A stretch of 64,000 bases of DNA from Henricia sp. BOLD:AAB3569 (GCA_037783545.1 JBBELK010000402.1:558001-622000); one strand, 5' to 3'. Positions 41,731 through 52,280 are shown, numbered from the stretch's first letter. Program-made: numbers and translations. Notes: generated from the sequence alone by a model not told the origin.

Positions 41731-43050
41731 TCGGTGATGGCTCCTCGCGCGCTAAAATCACTCAACTGGGCATTTTAGTCAACTACCATAAACACTAATT
41801 TCAGATCTACTGCGAAAGAGTTCAGTGGAATTTTAGGGGTAAGTATAAGATTTCCCCGTTGGCAAACGCATTATTCCAGGCCATAGATTTTGTATATTTA
41901 CACTGGTTTGCGGGAGCTGGCGGTATGTGCTTGATGTCGTTGGAATTCCCTTTGCCAAGGCTTTGGCGAAAGAAAATCTTCCTCGGTTTGACTACCAAGC
42001 AGCGTTGTTGTCAAGACCAGGCCGCCAACGATCGAAATCGACACCAGTGCCCAATTTCAAAACTCGCAAGCTCGCGTTTTCTTCTATAACGGCGAGCTGA
42101 AATAAAAATGGCGCTGTCGTTTAATAAAATTCGTGTTTCTATTCGAAAACCACTTCGCGAGCTAAATCGCGTGTACCGAAACGTTTTTCCGAAGTCCCCG
42201 AACTTGAAAATTACACATTGCGCGAACGAGTGCTTTAATCGATTCTGCAGCACTGTTTTCGATAGCATTAACCGATATATCTTTTATCTCTGGTTGGTAT
42301 CGATTCCCGTGCACGATTCCCGACCTCACCTCCAGAATGCATGGTCAGAAATCGTGCACTGGACTGGTTCGCGTCATGCATTCCTGATCCTTGGAGCGCA
42401 GAGCTTTGTTAATTTTCAAAGCGCGCGTCATTATTTCATGGATCCACAGCCACTCACTCCTCAAGTCGTTAGTTTTCGAAGGTTTGCAAATGGCGTTGTA
42501 CGGCCTTTAAAACACTCCTTTTCTATACACACAAAATGCTCGATTTTTTTACCCCTTGGTCACGGCAAAAATTTCAAACCCTCTCGTGGTCGAAACGTGG
42601 TCCACTGCGGTCCGCCTATCACAACAATACCTCAATTTTTGGCGGGGAAATCGCGCCGAATTCCTGGGGTTTTTGTTACCCCAAGGCACCGCCCCAGCCC
42701 TCGTGCCCCAAACCCACGCACCAGCCGTGCCACATGGCACACGCCGTGGGCGGCCCGGCTATCATGTCAGCAACACGCGCTGGGGGTTCGTAACCGATCG
42801 CTAGTGCGGCCGCTTGCTGAAAGTTGTGCATGCCTTTTTTTTGGTCTCCACCCATAATTTATTTCGGTACGACTGACTGTAGTCGAAAACTCATCTTTTG
42901 GGATTCACATAGGCCTCTGTTCCCTTGTTTTGAAAGATTTTACAAATTATATTGTTCGTGGTTCTCAGCAAATTCGATATTTGTTTTCTTCCTCCGAACG
43001 AATTTTTAAAGCATTTACTTTTATTTTTACTGCCGTTTTTGCGCCTTGCA
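41731..43050. other. CpG-rich stretch holding a long ORF
   Basis: CpG density is higher than in most of the window, as in an animal promoter or first-exon region. See the ORF at 42108. Confidence 0.3.
42108..42857 (+). CDS. Longest ORF, 249 codons, unidentified
   Basis: ATG in a good context (AAAAATGGCG), open for 249 codons, starting MALSFNKIRVSIRKPLREL and ending ESCACLFFGLHP. No domain, signal peptide, repeat or catalytic motif recognised. The C-terminal third is rich in Arg, Pro and His (HRPSPRAPNPRTSRATWH), as translated CpG-rich non-coding DNA often is. A frame this long is unlikely but not impossible by chance in this window. No neighbours argue for a gene. Confidence 0.2.
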   Translation: MALSFNKIRVSIRKPLRELNRVYRNVFPKSPNLKITHCANECFNRFCSTVFDSINRYIFYLWLVSIPVHDSRPHLQNAWSEIVHWTGSRHAFLILGAQSFVNFQSARHYFMDPQPLTPQVVSFRRFANGVVRPLKHSFSIHTKCSIFLPLGHGKNFKPSRGRNVVHCGPPITTIPQFLAGKSRRIPGVFVTPRHRPSPRAPNPRTSRATWHTPWAARLSCQQHALGVRNRSLVRPLAESCACLFFGLHP

Positions 43051-43272
43051 TAGACTTGCCCAAGTCTGACTTCCCGTGTTTGGTCTGCAATACGCAGCGT
43101 ACAGCAAGCCCTCTGGATTATAGTGGCTTGTCAAATCTCCTTTCTTCTGTCTCGGGAGATTTTCTGAGACAAAAGAAACAGAAAGATATTAGACAGTCTC
43201 CATCAGCCCAGAGGGCGCGCTGTACGCTGCGCGTTCAGACCAAACACGGGAAGTCAGACTTGGGAAAGTCTA
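43051..43272. mobile_element. Palindromic MITE, 222 bp
   Basis: TAGACTTGCCCAAGTCTGAC at the left mirrors GTCAGACTTGGGAAAGTCTA at the right. Pairing continues through TTCCCGTGTTTGGTCTG, ACGCAGCGTACAGC and GCCCTCTGG. Arms of about 65 bases. Possibly TA flanked. Confidence 0.75.
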
Positions 43273-45430
43273 CGCCTTACCGTGTGTTGAGTTATTGGCG
43301 GACCGCCAATAATTCGAAATATTGGTTCAATAACTAAACGTTGGTCGATTTTGTTCGTTGATGTCTCATTTAAAAGCGAATAACTTTTATGTTTCTCGAA
43401 AAATATCTATTCAAGAAAAAATAGTTTCGAGGTTTTTATAGGGAGATATCGCCGAAGCCTACTTATCGGAATTTGAACCGGAGACCTAAACACATACAGC
43501 TTTCGAAACATTTGTTTATATCTATTACCGTCCTCTGTTGAAAATTGCCCGTCCTTATGCATATATACATTCTGATTTGCATAAATTTGGTTTAGTAATT
43601 ATGTCAAAGGTCACATAATTTAAAGACTATTTCACTTGCGACCTCTTTCGAATCGATTGAAACATTTTGGTCTTTATACAACTTCTGTGCAGGTTTTCAA
43701 AAAAATGTGGTTATTGGTGTAAAACGGACACTCAGTTTGGCAGATATTCAGATGTTTTCTTTTAAACAAATGGCCAACCAATATCGCTTTCTTGTTTGTA
43801 AAGTAACACCAGAAACGTGGTCGATTAAAACAAGACCTCATGGTTACTCGAAACGAGAAAGTTGGGCGGCGACCTAAAGATTTCGTGTAAAACCACCGGA
43901 TCTGGCCGCTCGTGTCCCCGGGCGCAGACGCGCGTCTGACCAGCGGGACTTCGGTCTAATTACACTCGCCTCATCCCGTCGGCAAGTGACTTTTTTGCCG
44001 GGTAAAAGGCGTTTCCAAAAGGCTCATTTACCGTGAAGTTCGAAGGATACTCCGTCAGCCAGAGGTGTTTGATTTAAAGGTTTGGTGAAATTTACGATAC
44101 AAACAAAATTTCAGACAGACAAGTATTCAGACAAGTATTTCTTTATTGTTCACCAATTTCCTTTGGGTCGTTCCAAAAAGTTGGGACACAAAAGTGTGAC
44201 ATTTCTTCATTTCCACAAAATGGCCAATAAATGAGCAGGGGTCGTGTTCTCTATAATGATGTTGCACGATATGGTTGCTTTGCCTGTTCTGTGATAATTA
44301 TTTAGTCTTCAGTCTTGGTGGAGTTTAGCAATTTTGAATCATTTGAAAAAATGACCATGGTTACCGATGTAATGGGGACGCCACGCCAATTTATCTAAAT
44401 TTACTCCGACCCTGGAAGTAATCTTGTTAAATATGACATTAGCACACAGTTCTCGCTCTAATTCTAAACAATCATTAAAATCTAAATTTGGAAAATTCAA
44501 ACTTGAATTTTCACGTAGTTTAAAAAATATGTTAAAAAACACCAACATTGTCACACCTGCATTTGCATAAATTTCCATTTAGTTGCCTGATGCTCCTATA
44601 TTTTGTTACAAATAATGGAGGTTTTTATTTTATCTCATTAAACCGCTGGTTTTTCTAAGTACTATTGACTAATGAAATTCGTAAGTATAAACATATAGCC
44701 TCTATAAAAGGTATCGTATCCGATGTAACATGAGACACCGTATCCCAACTTCATAGAAGTGAGCTGATTATAGGCAAGAGTTGAGAAGTCGATCAGATTT
44801 GTTTCTTTAAAATGACTCGTCAAGTATCGGTAAGTGCAGATTCGATGGAAAAACCCAAATTTGGGAGTAAAAAAATTGAACGATTTTATGAGTAAATACT
44901 TATACATTTTTCAGCCTGTCTCATTATATTTTGAACACAAGGCCTGAAGTCCTGATCAACTATACTCGATTCTTTCCGCTGATTATCATAAATTAATTTA
45001 TCATCAGATCCAAAGGAATTCGGCTTTCAATCTGCGGTGTTGAAATACCTTCAATTTTATCGCATCATTCGGACATTTTGATCCCCGGGTAGTCTGCGCA
45101 CCGTCAACCAATCCGGTAAGGGATTAGGTGAAATGGGGTCGGGGGACATCCACACCCACTTACAAGCTGTCATTAAAATAGTTGGAGGATTACGCATCTA
45201 TTCGCAGAAAGTCCTCCTGGAATTTCCAATGGGTGTGGAAGAAATGACGCATGATAATTATTCACGCAGGGCCCGCTATACGATGAAACTTGAAAAAAAT
45301 ATTTCGCTGTCGTCGTTAGTTATATCCAACTATGCGTGTGACTGGAAGGGACTTGTAACTTACAGATAGGGTATGGAAAGCTTTTAAAACCAGGGTATAC
45401 AACAACAGGGGTATACAGCAGCAGCATAAT
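43273..45430. other. No gene; one B-box-like fragment
   Basis: 43466-43490 (minus: GGTCTCCGGTTCAAATTCCG) looks like a tRNA 3' half or SINE scrap. A short direct repeat (CAGACAAGTATT) is at 44112-44138. Otherwise AT-rich with nothing supported. Confidence 0.4.
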
Positions 45431-45433
45431 GTT

Positions 45434-45960
45434 AGGGGCGTTCGAGACGCTTACACCGGGTAACGGGGGGTTACACCGAGGGAAGCCCCCCAGAAGATGC
45501 AAAACGAACGACATAGGGTCTCGCTTTGAATTCTGGGAACACGTGGTCAAAGGTTGTTGCCGGGTGGGGCTTTATAAACGCCGTTATCGTTTGACGCAGG
45601 ATGAAAAATGAAGCCGGCGCCACGCAAAAATAGTAGCCCTAAAGTACCGAAATAAACTTCGTCAATGCCCACAGACATCTACTGATTCAGCAAAATGTAT
45701 TTACAGCCCTATTCCCTCCTATTTTGTGTCATAAATAAGTGTTTTTCTTCGTACTCACGTCGCGATTCCAAACTGTCCGCCATGTTTTACTACTCGCGGT
45801 TACTAGGTGACGTCATTACACCTTGCTTTACGCCACAGACCCGCTCGCGAGCTCGGGCAGTGGTGGCTGCCACCGGGACAGACTCGTGTAACACGTGATG
45901 GCTAAAAGAACGCTCCGGAGTAAGTCGGTGTTACCCGGTGTCAGCATCTCGAACGCCCCT
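45434..45960. mobile_element. MITE with AGGGGCGTTCGAGA ends nested in family C
   Basis: AGGGGCGTTCGAGACGCTTA at the left mirrors GCATCTCGAACGCCCCT at the right, with ACACCGGGTAAC and GTTACCCGGTGT next. GTT flanks both ends (45431-45433 and 45961-45963). The uninterrupted family C copy at 6455 reads ATAATGTTGATAAACTGCC across the site, so the insertion and its 3-base duplication are exact. Confidence 0.75.
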
Positions 45961-46210
45961 GTTGATAAACTGCCGTGTATAAATTTAGTCACATAGATGC
46001 AGTAATGCTTCAGAAAACCTTAAAAATTCATGCATGGTTTTTGTGTTGAATGAATAGTAAAAATAAATCGTTTGCAAATGATTTTTTACGGACCTATATA
46101 CAGTTGGCAATTTCTCCCACAAAAATACTATTTTACACGGGAAAAATCATGTGGTGTTTGATACCACTTTTAGTCGGGTTATTCTTGTCAACGCGTGCAA
46201 AGTAAATTTT
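45961..46210 (+). repeat. Family C copy carrying the nested element
   Basis: GTTGATAAACTGCCGTGTAT, CACATAGATGCAGTAATGC, CATGCATGGTTTTTGTGTTG and AATCATGTGGTGTTTGATAC match 6455-6640. Confidence 0.6.
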
Positions 46211-46266
46211 TAGGTAACTATATACAAATTAGGGCTGTAAAGAATACCCAAGAACAAAATACATTA

Positions 46267-46452
46267 TGTTAAACAAGTGCAATTGTACATTATACAAAGA
46301 ACACGAAATTATGACTTGTAGTAATGGGCGCCGCCATTTTGTCCGAAAACTGGGCCAGTACAAGGCATCGGTACAATTGCAATTCCTTGTGAAATTTGTC
46401 ATATTTCTTGTTCTTTGTATAACGATTAATGTACGAGTTGTACTTATTTAGC
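46267..46452. repeat. Imperfect inverted repeat
   Basis: ATTATACAAAGAACACGAAA near 46290 pairs with TTTCTTGTTCTTTGTATAAC near 46405, and outer AAACAAGTGCAATTGTAC is loosely complementary to GTACGAGTTGTACTTATTT. A decayed palindromic element; ends uncertain. Confidence 0.4.
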
Positions 46453-46633
46453 AAAATTTATTTTATTTCTTTGGTATAGCCTACTTTTTGACACCTTATA
46501 TTATTGATTTATTAAATCACGCTGTAAAAATAGTGGCCTCACGTTTTGACCCTATAGAGTCTTCAAAGACAAATTTTTCGTAGAATTCGCCTGACACCAC
46601 TCAAAAAGATGACGACATCCTTGTGGAATTCAT

Positions 46634-46740
46634 TGGCGGATCCAGCCTCATTAAAATACAGAAATATACAGTGGATTTCGGGGGGCTGTAGCCCCCGCTT
46701 TTCTTTGTATTCCTGTATTTTAATGAGGCTAGATCCGCCA
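46634..46740. mobile_element. 107-bp palindromic MITE with TGGCGGATC ends
   Basis: TGGCGGATCCAGCCTCATTA at the left mirrors TAATGAGGCTAGATCCGCCA at the right, continuing through AAATACAG. TGGAATT occurs just outside each end (46624-46630, 46742-46748), a likely target duplication. Confidence 0.75.
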
Positions 46741-46904
46741 CTGGAATTTGTCTGCAAACTGTCTGGATTATAGCCGACTTGAGACAGAAATTTACCCTCT
46801 GGGTGTATTTTTTGTGTTGCACAGCCGAAGCTGTCATCGTGTTCGATCGCTGCATGTTATCATTTCAAAGGTTGCTTGGTATTTGCATACAGAGGTATGT
46901 TTTT

Positions 46905-47045
46905 GCCAACATGACCAGAAACACGTTTTTGGAATAATTACCTATTCAACCAATGGCCAGCTTCGACCATTGTCAACCAAAGTCATTCATTGGTTGAATC
47001 AATAAACATGTCACAAACATGTCTCTGGTTATAATCGCGAAAACA
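46905..47045. mobile_element. GAAACATGTTTCTGACG-type palindromic MITE, copy 1
   Basis: ACATGACCAGAAACACG at the left is complementary to CTCTGGTTATAATCGCG at the right. ATTCAACCAATGGCCAGC pairs with CATTGGTTGAATC inside. Most degraded of three relatives (49598, 61908). Confidence 0.55.
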
Positions 47046-47128
47046 CCCCGGTTAAAATGGAGGATTACATGTATATATTTTATTTACGCGTTATGATAGT
47101 TAAAGGTCTTAACAATATCGTTTTTGAG

Positions 47129-47520
47129 CCCCCCTCCGCCCACCCCCCCCCCCCCCCCCCCCCACCCCCCACCCCCCCCCCCCCCCCCCCCCCCACCCCC
47201 CCACACACACACACACACACCGTACCTCAGCAGGTGACGATATTTTGATAGGCCTATATAATTTGTCATATTTTTCTTATTACCAATCTGATATTTCTCG
47301 CTCTCAATCCGTTTACTGATTTTCATGGATATCGTAAAAAAACAACGATGTTTTGTAAACTAATTTATCCGGGGTTAGGCCCACATAAAGCATGCAGTGC
47401 AGATTTTCGCTTCCACATCCAAAGTGGAGATTGCAAATTTCCTGTTTTCTTTCCATGGATAGTAATTGGGGAAGGTATTTCATATGATTGTTAGGTTAGA
47501 ACGAAATCCTTTGTCAAACA
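47129..47520 (-). repeat. Family A copy (minus) with poly-C and CA expansions
   Basis: After a C-rich tract of over 70 bases (47129-47202, with scattered A) and nine or so CA repeats (47203-47220), the sequence follows family A: ATATTTTGATAGGCC, CTATATAATTTGTCATATTT, AACAACGATGTTTTGTAAAC, GCTTCCACATCC, ATGATTGTTAGGTTAGAACG. The C tract occupies the same element position as at 23639. Confidence 0.7.
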
Positions 47521-47919
47521 ATATACAATGTACATGTACATACTGTGTAAAAACGCAGAGATACGTGTACATTGTATTCAGTATGCAGTATAGACATTTT
47601 TTAAATACGATTTATTTATTTTTATTTATTTCGAACATTGACCCGTGGTGGGTGATTGTGCATGTAATTTATAACGAAAAAAAAGATTTAGAAATACAAT
47701 GTACACATGTATCTTACAATTGATTTTTATGTGCTGACGGCGTATCCCGTTGGAAAAAAAAACATAAATACCTGAGGAAGTATGACGTCACAGCGTGCGG
47801 TTTGCTCTGTTCATGGCGCGTGATCAAATATGCGCATATTTAATGTCTTTATGACTCATCATGCGCGGCTCGTGCGTTCAACGGAACTAGACCGGATAGA
47901 TTAGCCATTGTGGACATGA
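47521..47919. other. Upstream of tRNA-Phe; no other feature
   Basis: A TGACGTCA palindrome lies at 47783-47790, about 130 bases before the tRNA. TACATGTA words at 47530. No gene. Confidence 0.35.
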
Positions 47920-48025
47920 GCCGAAATAGCTCAGTTGGGAGAGCGTTAGACTGAAGATCTAAAGGTCCCTGGTTCAAAACCCCCGGAGGACTCGCATGAG
48001 TTCTGAATTGTCCCGGGTTTCGGCA
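47920..48025 (+). tRNA. tRNA-Phe(GAA) with a 33-base insert in the T-loop
   Basis: Acceptor arms GCCGAAA (47920-47926) and TTTCGGC (48018-48024) pair fully, with A as discriminator. D-arm GCTCAGTTGGGAGAGC, anticodon stem TTAGA/TCTAA, loop CTGAAGA with GAA at 47953-47955 and the 5' T-stem CCTGG are standard for animal tRNA-Phe. After TTCAA the normal continuation TCCCGGG is postponed by 33 bases (47978-48010). The A box is intact, and GGTTCAAAACC across the junction still fits the B-box consensus. The insert can fold as GGACTC-GCAT-GAGTTC. Unless the insert is removed, the T-loop is disrupted; this may be a pseudogene or an unusual intron-bearing gene. No other tRNA-Phe is in the window. Confidence 0.8.
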
Positions 48026-48031
48026 GATATC

Positions 48032-48046
48032 TTTTTTCCTTTTTTA
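48032..48046 (+). terminator. RNA polymerase III terminator
   Basis: TTTTTT begins 7 bases after the tRNA discriminator, followed by CC and another T run. A T4+ run close to the 3' end is the normal Pol III stop signal and supports transcription of the whole 106-base gene including the insert. Confidence 0.7.
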
Positions 48047-49076
48047 AAATTTCTTGATTTGTTAGAATTTTCGTACATAAAGCTTTAATTTCAATGCACT
48101 TTTTTGTGGAAAGCTTTTTTTTGGTGTTTTTTTAGGACAAAATTGTGGGATTTTGTAAATAATCGCTGACAATGCCAAATCATAGGTGTCTGGCGTATTA
48201 GCAGAGGTTCGAATCCCGTTTGGGCACAAGCTACAGTGCTGTTTTTGATGAATCCTTGGTTTCAGTACCAGAAAGAATAAACACTAATAATTTACAACAG
48301 TGGGAATCTGTCAAGAGTAAAAAATAAAATCAACAGTTGCGTTCTTGTTGAGAATAGGCAAAATTCCATATTGGTGACACATGCGCGTAACGTCCCTAAG
48401 GACCACGGGAATCCTCACCCACCTCCGAGTGCCTACCCCATACATCACCACCAGACCATTTCCTGTCTACAAACCACGCGAAGACAAGTGGCTCATTCAT
48501 ACAGGCCTGTTTCACACGTGCTTCTAGACAAGCAGCGCGCAAACCGCGGACTCCTGCCCGGGTCCCACGGCACGGCAAGCCCGGGGTGTGCAGAGGTCGT
48601 GTCACGGTCGTTCCCCAGTTGGTTTTTTCTCAAGACACGTGTTGCACACGTGGGTGTGACTTTCCGCGCGTCTTTTGAACCGCATCTTGCGTGGATGTTG
48701 ATTTAAAAGAAAGAAGTATATTACACGACAGCTGTTCTCTCTTAGAGCCGTGCTGAGGCACATATGTAAAAATCACAATCCTGGGAAACATTTTCCTTTT
48801 TTTCTAAACTCTGTACCCTTATTTTTTTTATAAACTCCATTTTTTGTAAACCACACTATCACAATATCCGGCAGGTACAGGTGGCGCTAGATTTCAAACT
48901 CTAGACCATAGAGTACCTTTTTGTGTGTTGCCAAGGTTATTGGATCTACACTTTAATCAGTGAACTGTTTCCCTACACTTTAGCAATGGACGTTTCAGAT
49001 TACCAGCGAATTGTTTAGACGCAGTTATCCTGGCAACTGACGTCACACTTTAGTAGTATACAACCATGCGAAAGGA
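48047..49076. other. No gene; one B-box scrap
   Basis: GCAGAGGTTCGAATCCCGTT at 48202 is a tRNA 3'-half-like fragment without a partner 5' half. 48480-48690 is CpG-rich. No exon accepted. Confidence 0.4.
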
Positions 49077-49283
49077 CGGTTCGGTCGTGTCCCCAGAATC
49101 ATTTCTATAAAATGCAAATTGCTGAGTGGAAAGGGCCATGACAAACTTCCAGCAGCATCTATGACGTCACCATGACGTCATTGATTACGTAACTATAATA
49201 ATTTGAAAATGTCAAGAAAATGTCATTCTTTCTAATCAGCAGTTTGGACTCTATATGACTGTATCAGGGGACACGATTGAACG
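49077..49283. mobile_element. CGTGTCCCCTGAATCAG palindromic MITE, copy 2
   Basis: GGTTCGGTCGTGTCCCCAG at the left mirrors CAGGGGACACGATTGAACG at the right. Inner blocks AAATTGCTGAGTGGAAAG and CTTTCTAATCAGCAGTTT pair. The loop region contains two TGACGTCA palindromes (49162, 49173). Confidence 0.7.
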
Positions 49284-49597
49284 ATGTATGAATTTGGTTT
49301 TAGCAGAAACTCGTTAATACGATGTCGTTGGGACTTTGCAGACTACCTTGTTATTACAGGAACCTTGTATTATCGGAACGAAAACAATGAAGAACAAATG
49401 GTGGGGACCTAAATTTGTTCTTGGTATAAGAGGAACGTTGTATCATTATCGAGGCTCAAATATACATGTACCTATAATATGTACATCTGTCAAACCATGT
49501 GCACAATTCAGCTTATGAATCTGCACGAGACAATTAAACCTAAATCACAATGACGTCACACATTGTTACAACGCCGAGCATGATGAAATCTGCACAG
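49284..49597. other. No recognised feature
   Basis: No supported gene. TGACGTCA again at 49551. Confidence 0.4.
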
Positions 49598-49755
49598 AGG
49601 CCTGTTTTCGCGACCATAATCAGAGCCATGTTTCTAACGTAATTACTGGTTCGACCAATGAACGGCTTCGGTTGTTGACGACCAAAGCTGACCATTGGTT
49701 GAATCCGCAGTTACGTCAGAAACATGTTTCCGATTGTGAACTCGAAAACAGCCTC
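49598..49755. mobile_element. GAAACATGTTTCTGACG-type palindromic MITE, copy 2
   Basis: GAGGCCTGTTTTCGCGACC at the left mirrors GAACTCGAAAACAGCCTC at the right. Arms of about 65 bases continue through GCCATGTTTCTAACGTAAT and ATTGGTTGAATCCGCAGTTA. Best preserved of three copies. Confidence 0.75.
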
Positions 49756-50089
49756 GTGCATCAGTACCACTACCAGTATTCATGCGCAATCTCTCCAGAG
49801 GTCTAATGCCTAGTTTGTACAAGAGGGGCGAATCGTGTTATCCAATTTGTCCACTTTGGTGTTGACCTTGTTAAGGGCTATTAGAGACAGGTGCAACTTT
49901 GGCCAGCTCTTGTGCGTCCAAAAATTCAGACAAGAGCCTGGGGAATCCGGTTTGAGATGGGCTGGCATGGTTGACCCTTTTATAGCTCCATGGTTGACCG
50001 TAGACGTCTGTTGAGATTGCGTTGTCAAAATTAACCTTTAGCGTGTACATGATCTGCATAATGTCTGGCGCCCAGAATTCTCCACCTTC
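49756..50089. other. No recognised feature
   Basis: Spacer; overlapping minus-strand open frames have no domain. Confidence 0.4.
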
Positions 50090-50280
50090 AAATGGAGTTG
50101 CAGTTTAGAAAGTCACATACTACGCCGTTCTTGCTACGTGGTGCACGCCAGTGGCTATCAATCAACAGTCTGGTTGCTTTGTGCCATTCTCTCCTACGGT
50201 AAACACGGTATTGATTCTGTACTTCACACTTGCCACGTGCACCACATAGCAAGACAAATTTAGTGGATACTAGGTGTGCC
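50090..50280. repeat. Family H copy 3
   Basis: AATGGAGTTGCAGTTTAGAA, CTTGCTACGTGGTGCACGCC, GCCATTCTCTCCTACGGTAA and GCCACGTGCACCACATAGCA. Same layout as 40385. Confidence 0.65.
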
Positions 50281-50994
50281 CTCCTAATGTCTCCGCCTTA
50301 TTTGTAAAAGGCATGGTCACCCGAACACTGAAGGCGTTAGAAGAACATGACTTGTTCTCAAACGGTGCCTCAAGTTAATAAAATTTGATGTCCTTACTGA
50401 TTCCTTCAGTCAAAAAGAACACGTGGAAAAAACCAGTAGGTGTGCGCGCCGTGAAAGAAAAAAAATCTTGTTTCAATATTTACCTTTAAGCTGAGCAAGG
50501 TCTTCAGCGTGTTTCGCGAGGCCGCCTCCCCCGGACCAAACGCGACAGGGCAGGTGCGAGTCGTGCGACTGGCCCTGGCAAGGTTGCCAAACACGTGGAA
50601 CGTTTTCGTAGGCGGTTTTCAAAATAACTGAATTCGACTTTAGGGTCAGTTTTTAAGATGTTCTGCCCTCGTTTATGTGCAGTTTACTTGCATAAGTTTC
50701 TTCTAAATTTGTTTTGCCATGCGTTAAAATTTTGGAGATACACCAAGCCTTAGCTGGAGACGAAGCCGGTCGTATCGAAAACAGCCATAGGCTGATTGAC
50801 GCGCCGTATTTAAATATTCATGTTATGACACCGATTTTGAAAAGTCGGATTACGTGCCAAAACGACACCATATTTTTAGAGTACGTTTTTTCAAGAATTG
50901 ATGAGAAACGTTAACCATTTCCGACTTAACCTTTTGCACGTTTCACTTGAATAGCGTCTCGCGTACTGGCGTACTTCTTTTTACATGCACACTT
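50281..50994. other. No gene accepted
   Basis: The minus-strand frame ending at about 50490 (GEAASRNTLKTLLSLK then GTAAAT) has a good donor but no start or acceptor. 50500-50590 is CpG-rich. Confidence 0.25.
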
Positions 50995-51190
50995 AGTTTC
51001 CACTTGACCAGACTAAATTTGTTTTTGCTACGTGATGCACGCGGCAGGCGTGAAGTACAGAGTCAATACCGTGTTCGCCGTACTAGAGAAAGAATGGCAT
51101 AAGGCAACCGGACTGTTCATTGCTGGGCAATGACGTGCACCACGTAGCAACAACAGCATAGTATGCAAATGTTACACACAAAAGGCAAAT
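50995..51190. repeat. Family H copy 4 (reverse)
   Basis: TTTTTGCTACGTGATGCACGC, GTGAAGTACAGAGTCAATAC, GAATGGCATAAGGCAACC and GACGTGCACCACGTAGCAAC: the complement of copies 2 and 3. Confidence 0.65.
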
Positions 51191-51319
51191 TTTAAACGGT
51201 TCAACGAGGGCGCTATTTAACCTGATGAATATTCATCTCCAATCCACCAATCGGAAGGCAGGGAATCACTGCACATGTAAATGTTTTGGAAATTAAAAAA
51301 ATTCCACAGCCCGGCCTCT

Positions 51320-51563
51320 GGCCAATTTCATGGTGCTCTTTAGCAAAAAAATTCGCTTAGCACACAGAATTTATTTACTTTATTTTGCAAAAATTTGTTG
51401 CCAGGCAAAATCGTCTGTGATGTGCATTTACTAATATTTTGCTTCTGTCTCTAAAAACACAATTTGACGTACACAAAAATTGTCTGGAAATCCATTTTAC
51501 AAAGCAAAGAAATTATGTGCTAATAATTAATTTCTGTGTTAAACAGCGCCATGAAATTTATTG
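51320..51563. mobile_element. CCAATTTCATGG palindromic MITE, copy 2
   Basis: GGCCAATTTCATGGTGCTC at the left mirrors GCGCCATGAAATTTATTGG at the right. Inner GCACACAGAATTTATTTAC and AAATTATGTGC pair. More decayed than copy 1. Confidence 0.65.
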
Positions 51564-51999
51564 GTTCCTGGTCTAAGTTGATTGAAGCCAAAATCCTTGG
51601 CTTGCACCATGGAGGTAGGCTTGCACAAAGCCGTGTCATCGATTCATTAAACCCTCTATCATTCCCTCGGCGGCTGGTGGACGGACTGCGGCCGGACAGT
51701 TGACTTTCCCACGGTCCGCCCAAGGACTTTACATTATTCGGACCCGCTTGTCCATCAAGTTCCGATAATTCGGCCAAATTTATTTGCCCCGGGGCGATCT
51801 AATTAAAAGCCGCATGACTAGGGACGCACGAACAACCAACCTGATCATGTTTTGATCATCGCAGAGGAATGTCGTGATGGTCAGGCGCACACCTGTGAAC
51901 ACAGACAAAAAACCTAGGCATACAAATCACGTCACAAGAACAGTGTCGTAAATCGACCAATGAGGCGAGTTAAAATTGCTTGACCAGATCACATGGTTG
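51564..51999. other. No recognised feature
   Basis: Spacer without supported gene. Confidence 0.45.
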
Positions 52000-52280
52000 T
52001 TGAAATTTTAATACCATTTCATGTGTTATATTTTATCTCAATGCCATTCCGAATTGTGGCGCTCCCAATCCGCATAGGATATCGTCAAAAAGCACCGATG
52101 TTTTGTGAACTAATTTATCCCGTTTTTATATAAAGCAGTGGAGTGATTAGCTACACCAGCCTTTTTGCTTCCACATCCAAATTGGAAATTGCATTTTATT
52201 TCCCCATTGATAGTATTTTGGGGAGGTGTTTTATAGTGTTAGGTTATTTTAGAACGAAATCCATTTTCATTGTATTTGAT
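52000..52280 (-). repeat. Family A copy (minus)
   Basis: GAAATTTTAATACCATTTCA, GGATATCGTCAAAAAGCACC, GATGTTTTGTGAACTAATTT, TTTTTGCTTCCACATCC and GTATTTTGGGGAGG. Uninterrupted across the site where the 23808 element is nested in the 24-kb copy. Confidence 0.65.

Noticed and set aside
4700-47540. Frequent TACATGTA/GTACATGTAC palindromes.
   Set aside because: Real but compositional; scattered without arrangement, so not called as sites.
48195-48235. Possible second tRNA after tRNA-Phe.
   Set aside because: Only a B-box-like T-arm (GGTTCGAATCCCG) is present, with no 5' half.
50406-50594. Minus-strand frame ending in a good splice donor.
   Set aside because: It has no ATG, an in-frame stop just upstream and no acceptor; composition is that of a CpG-rich spacer.
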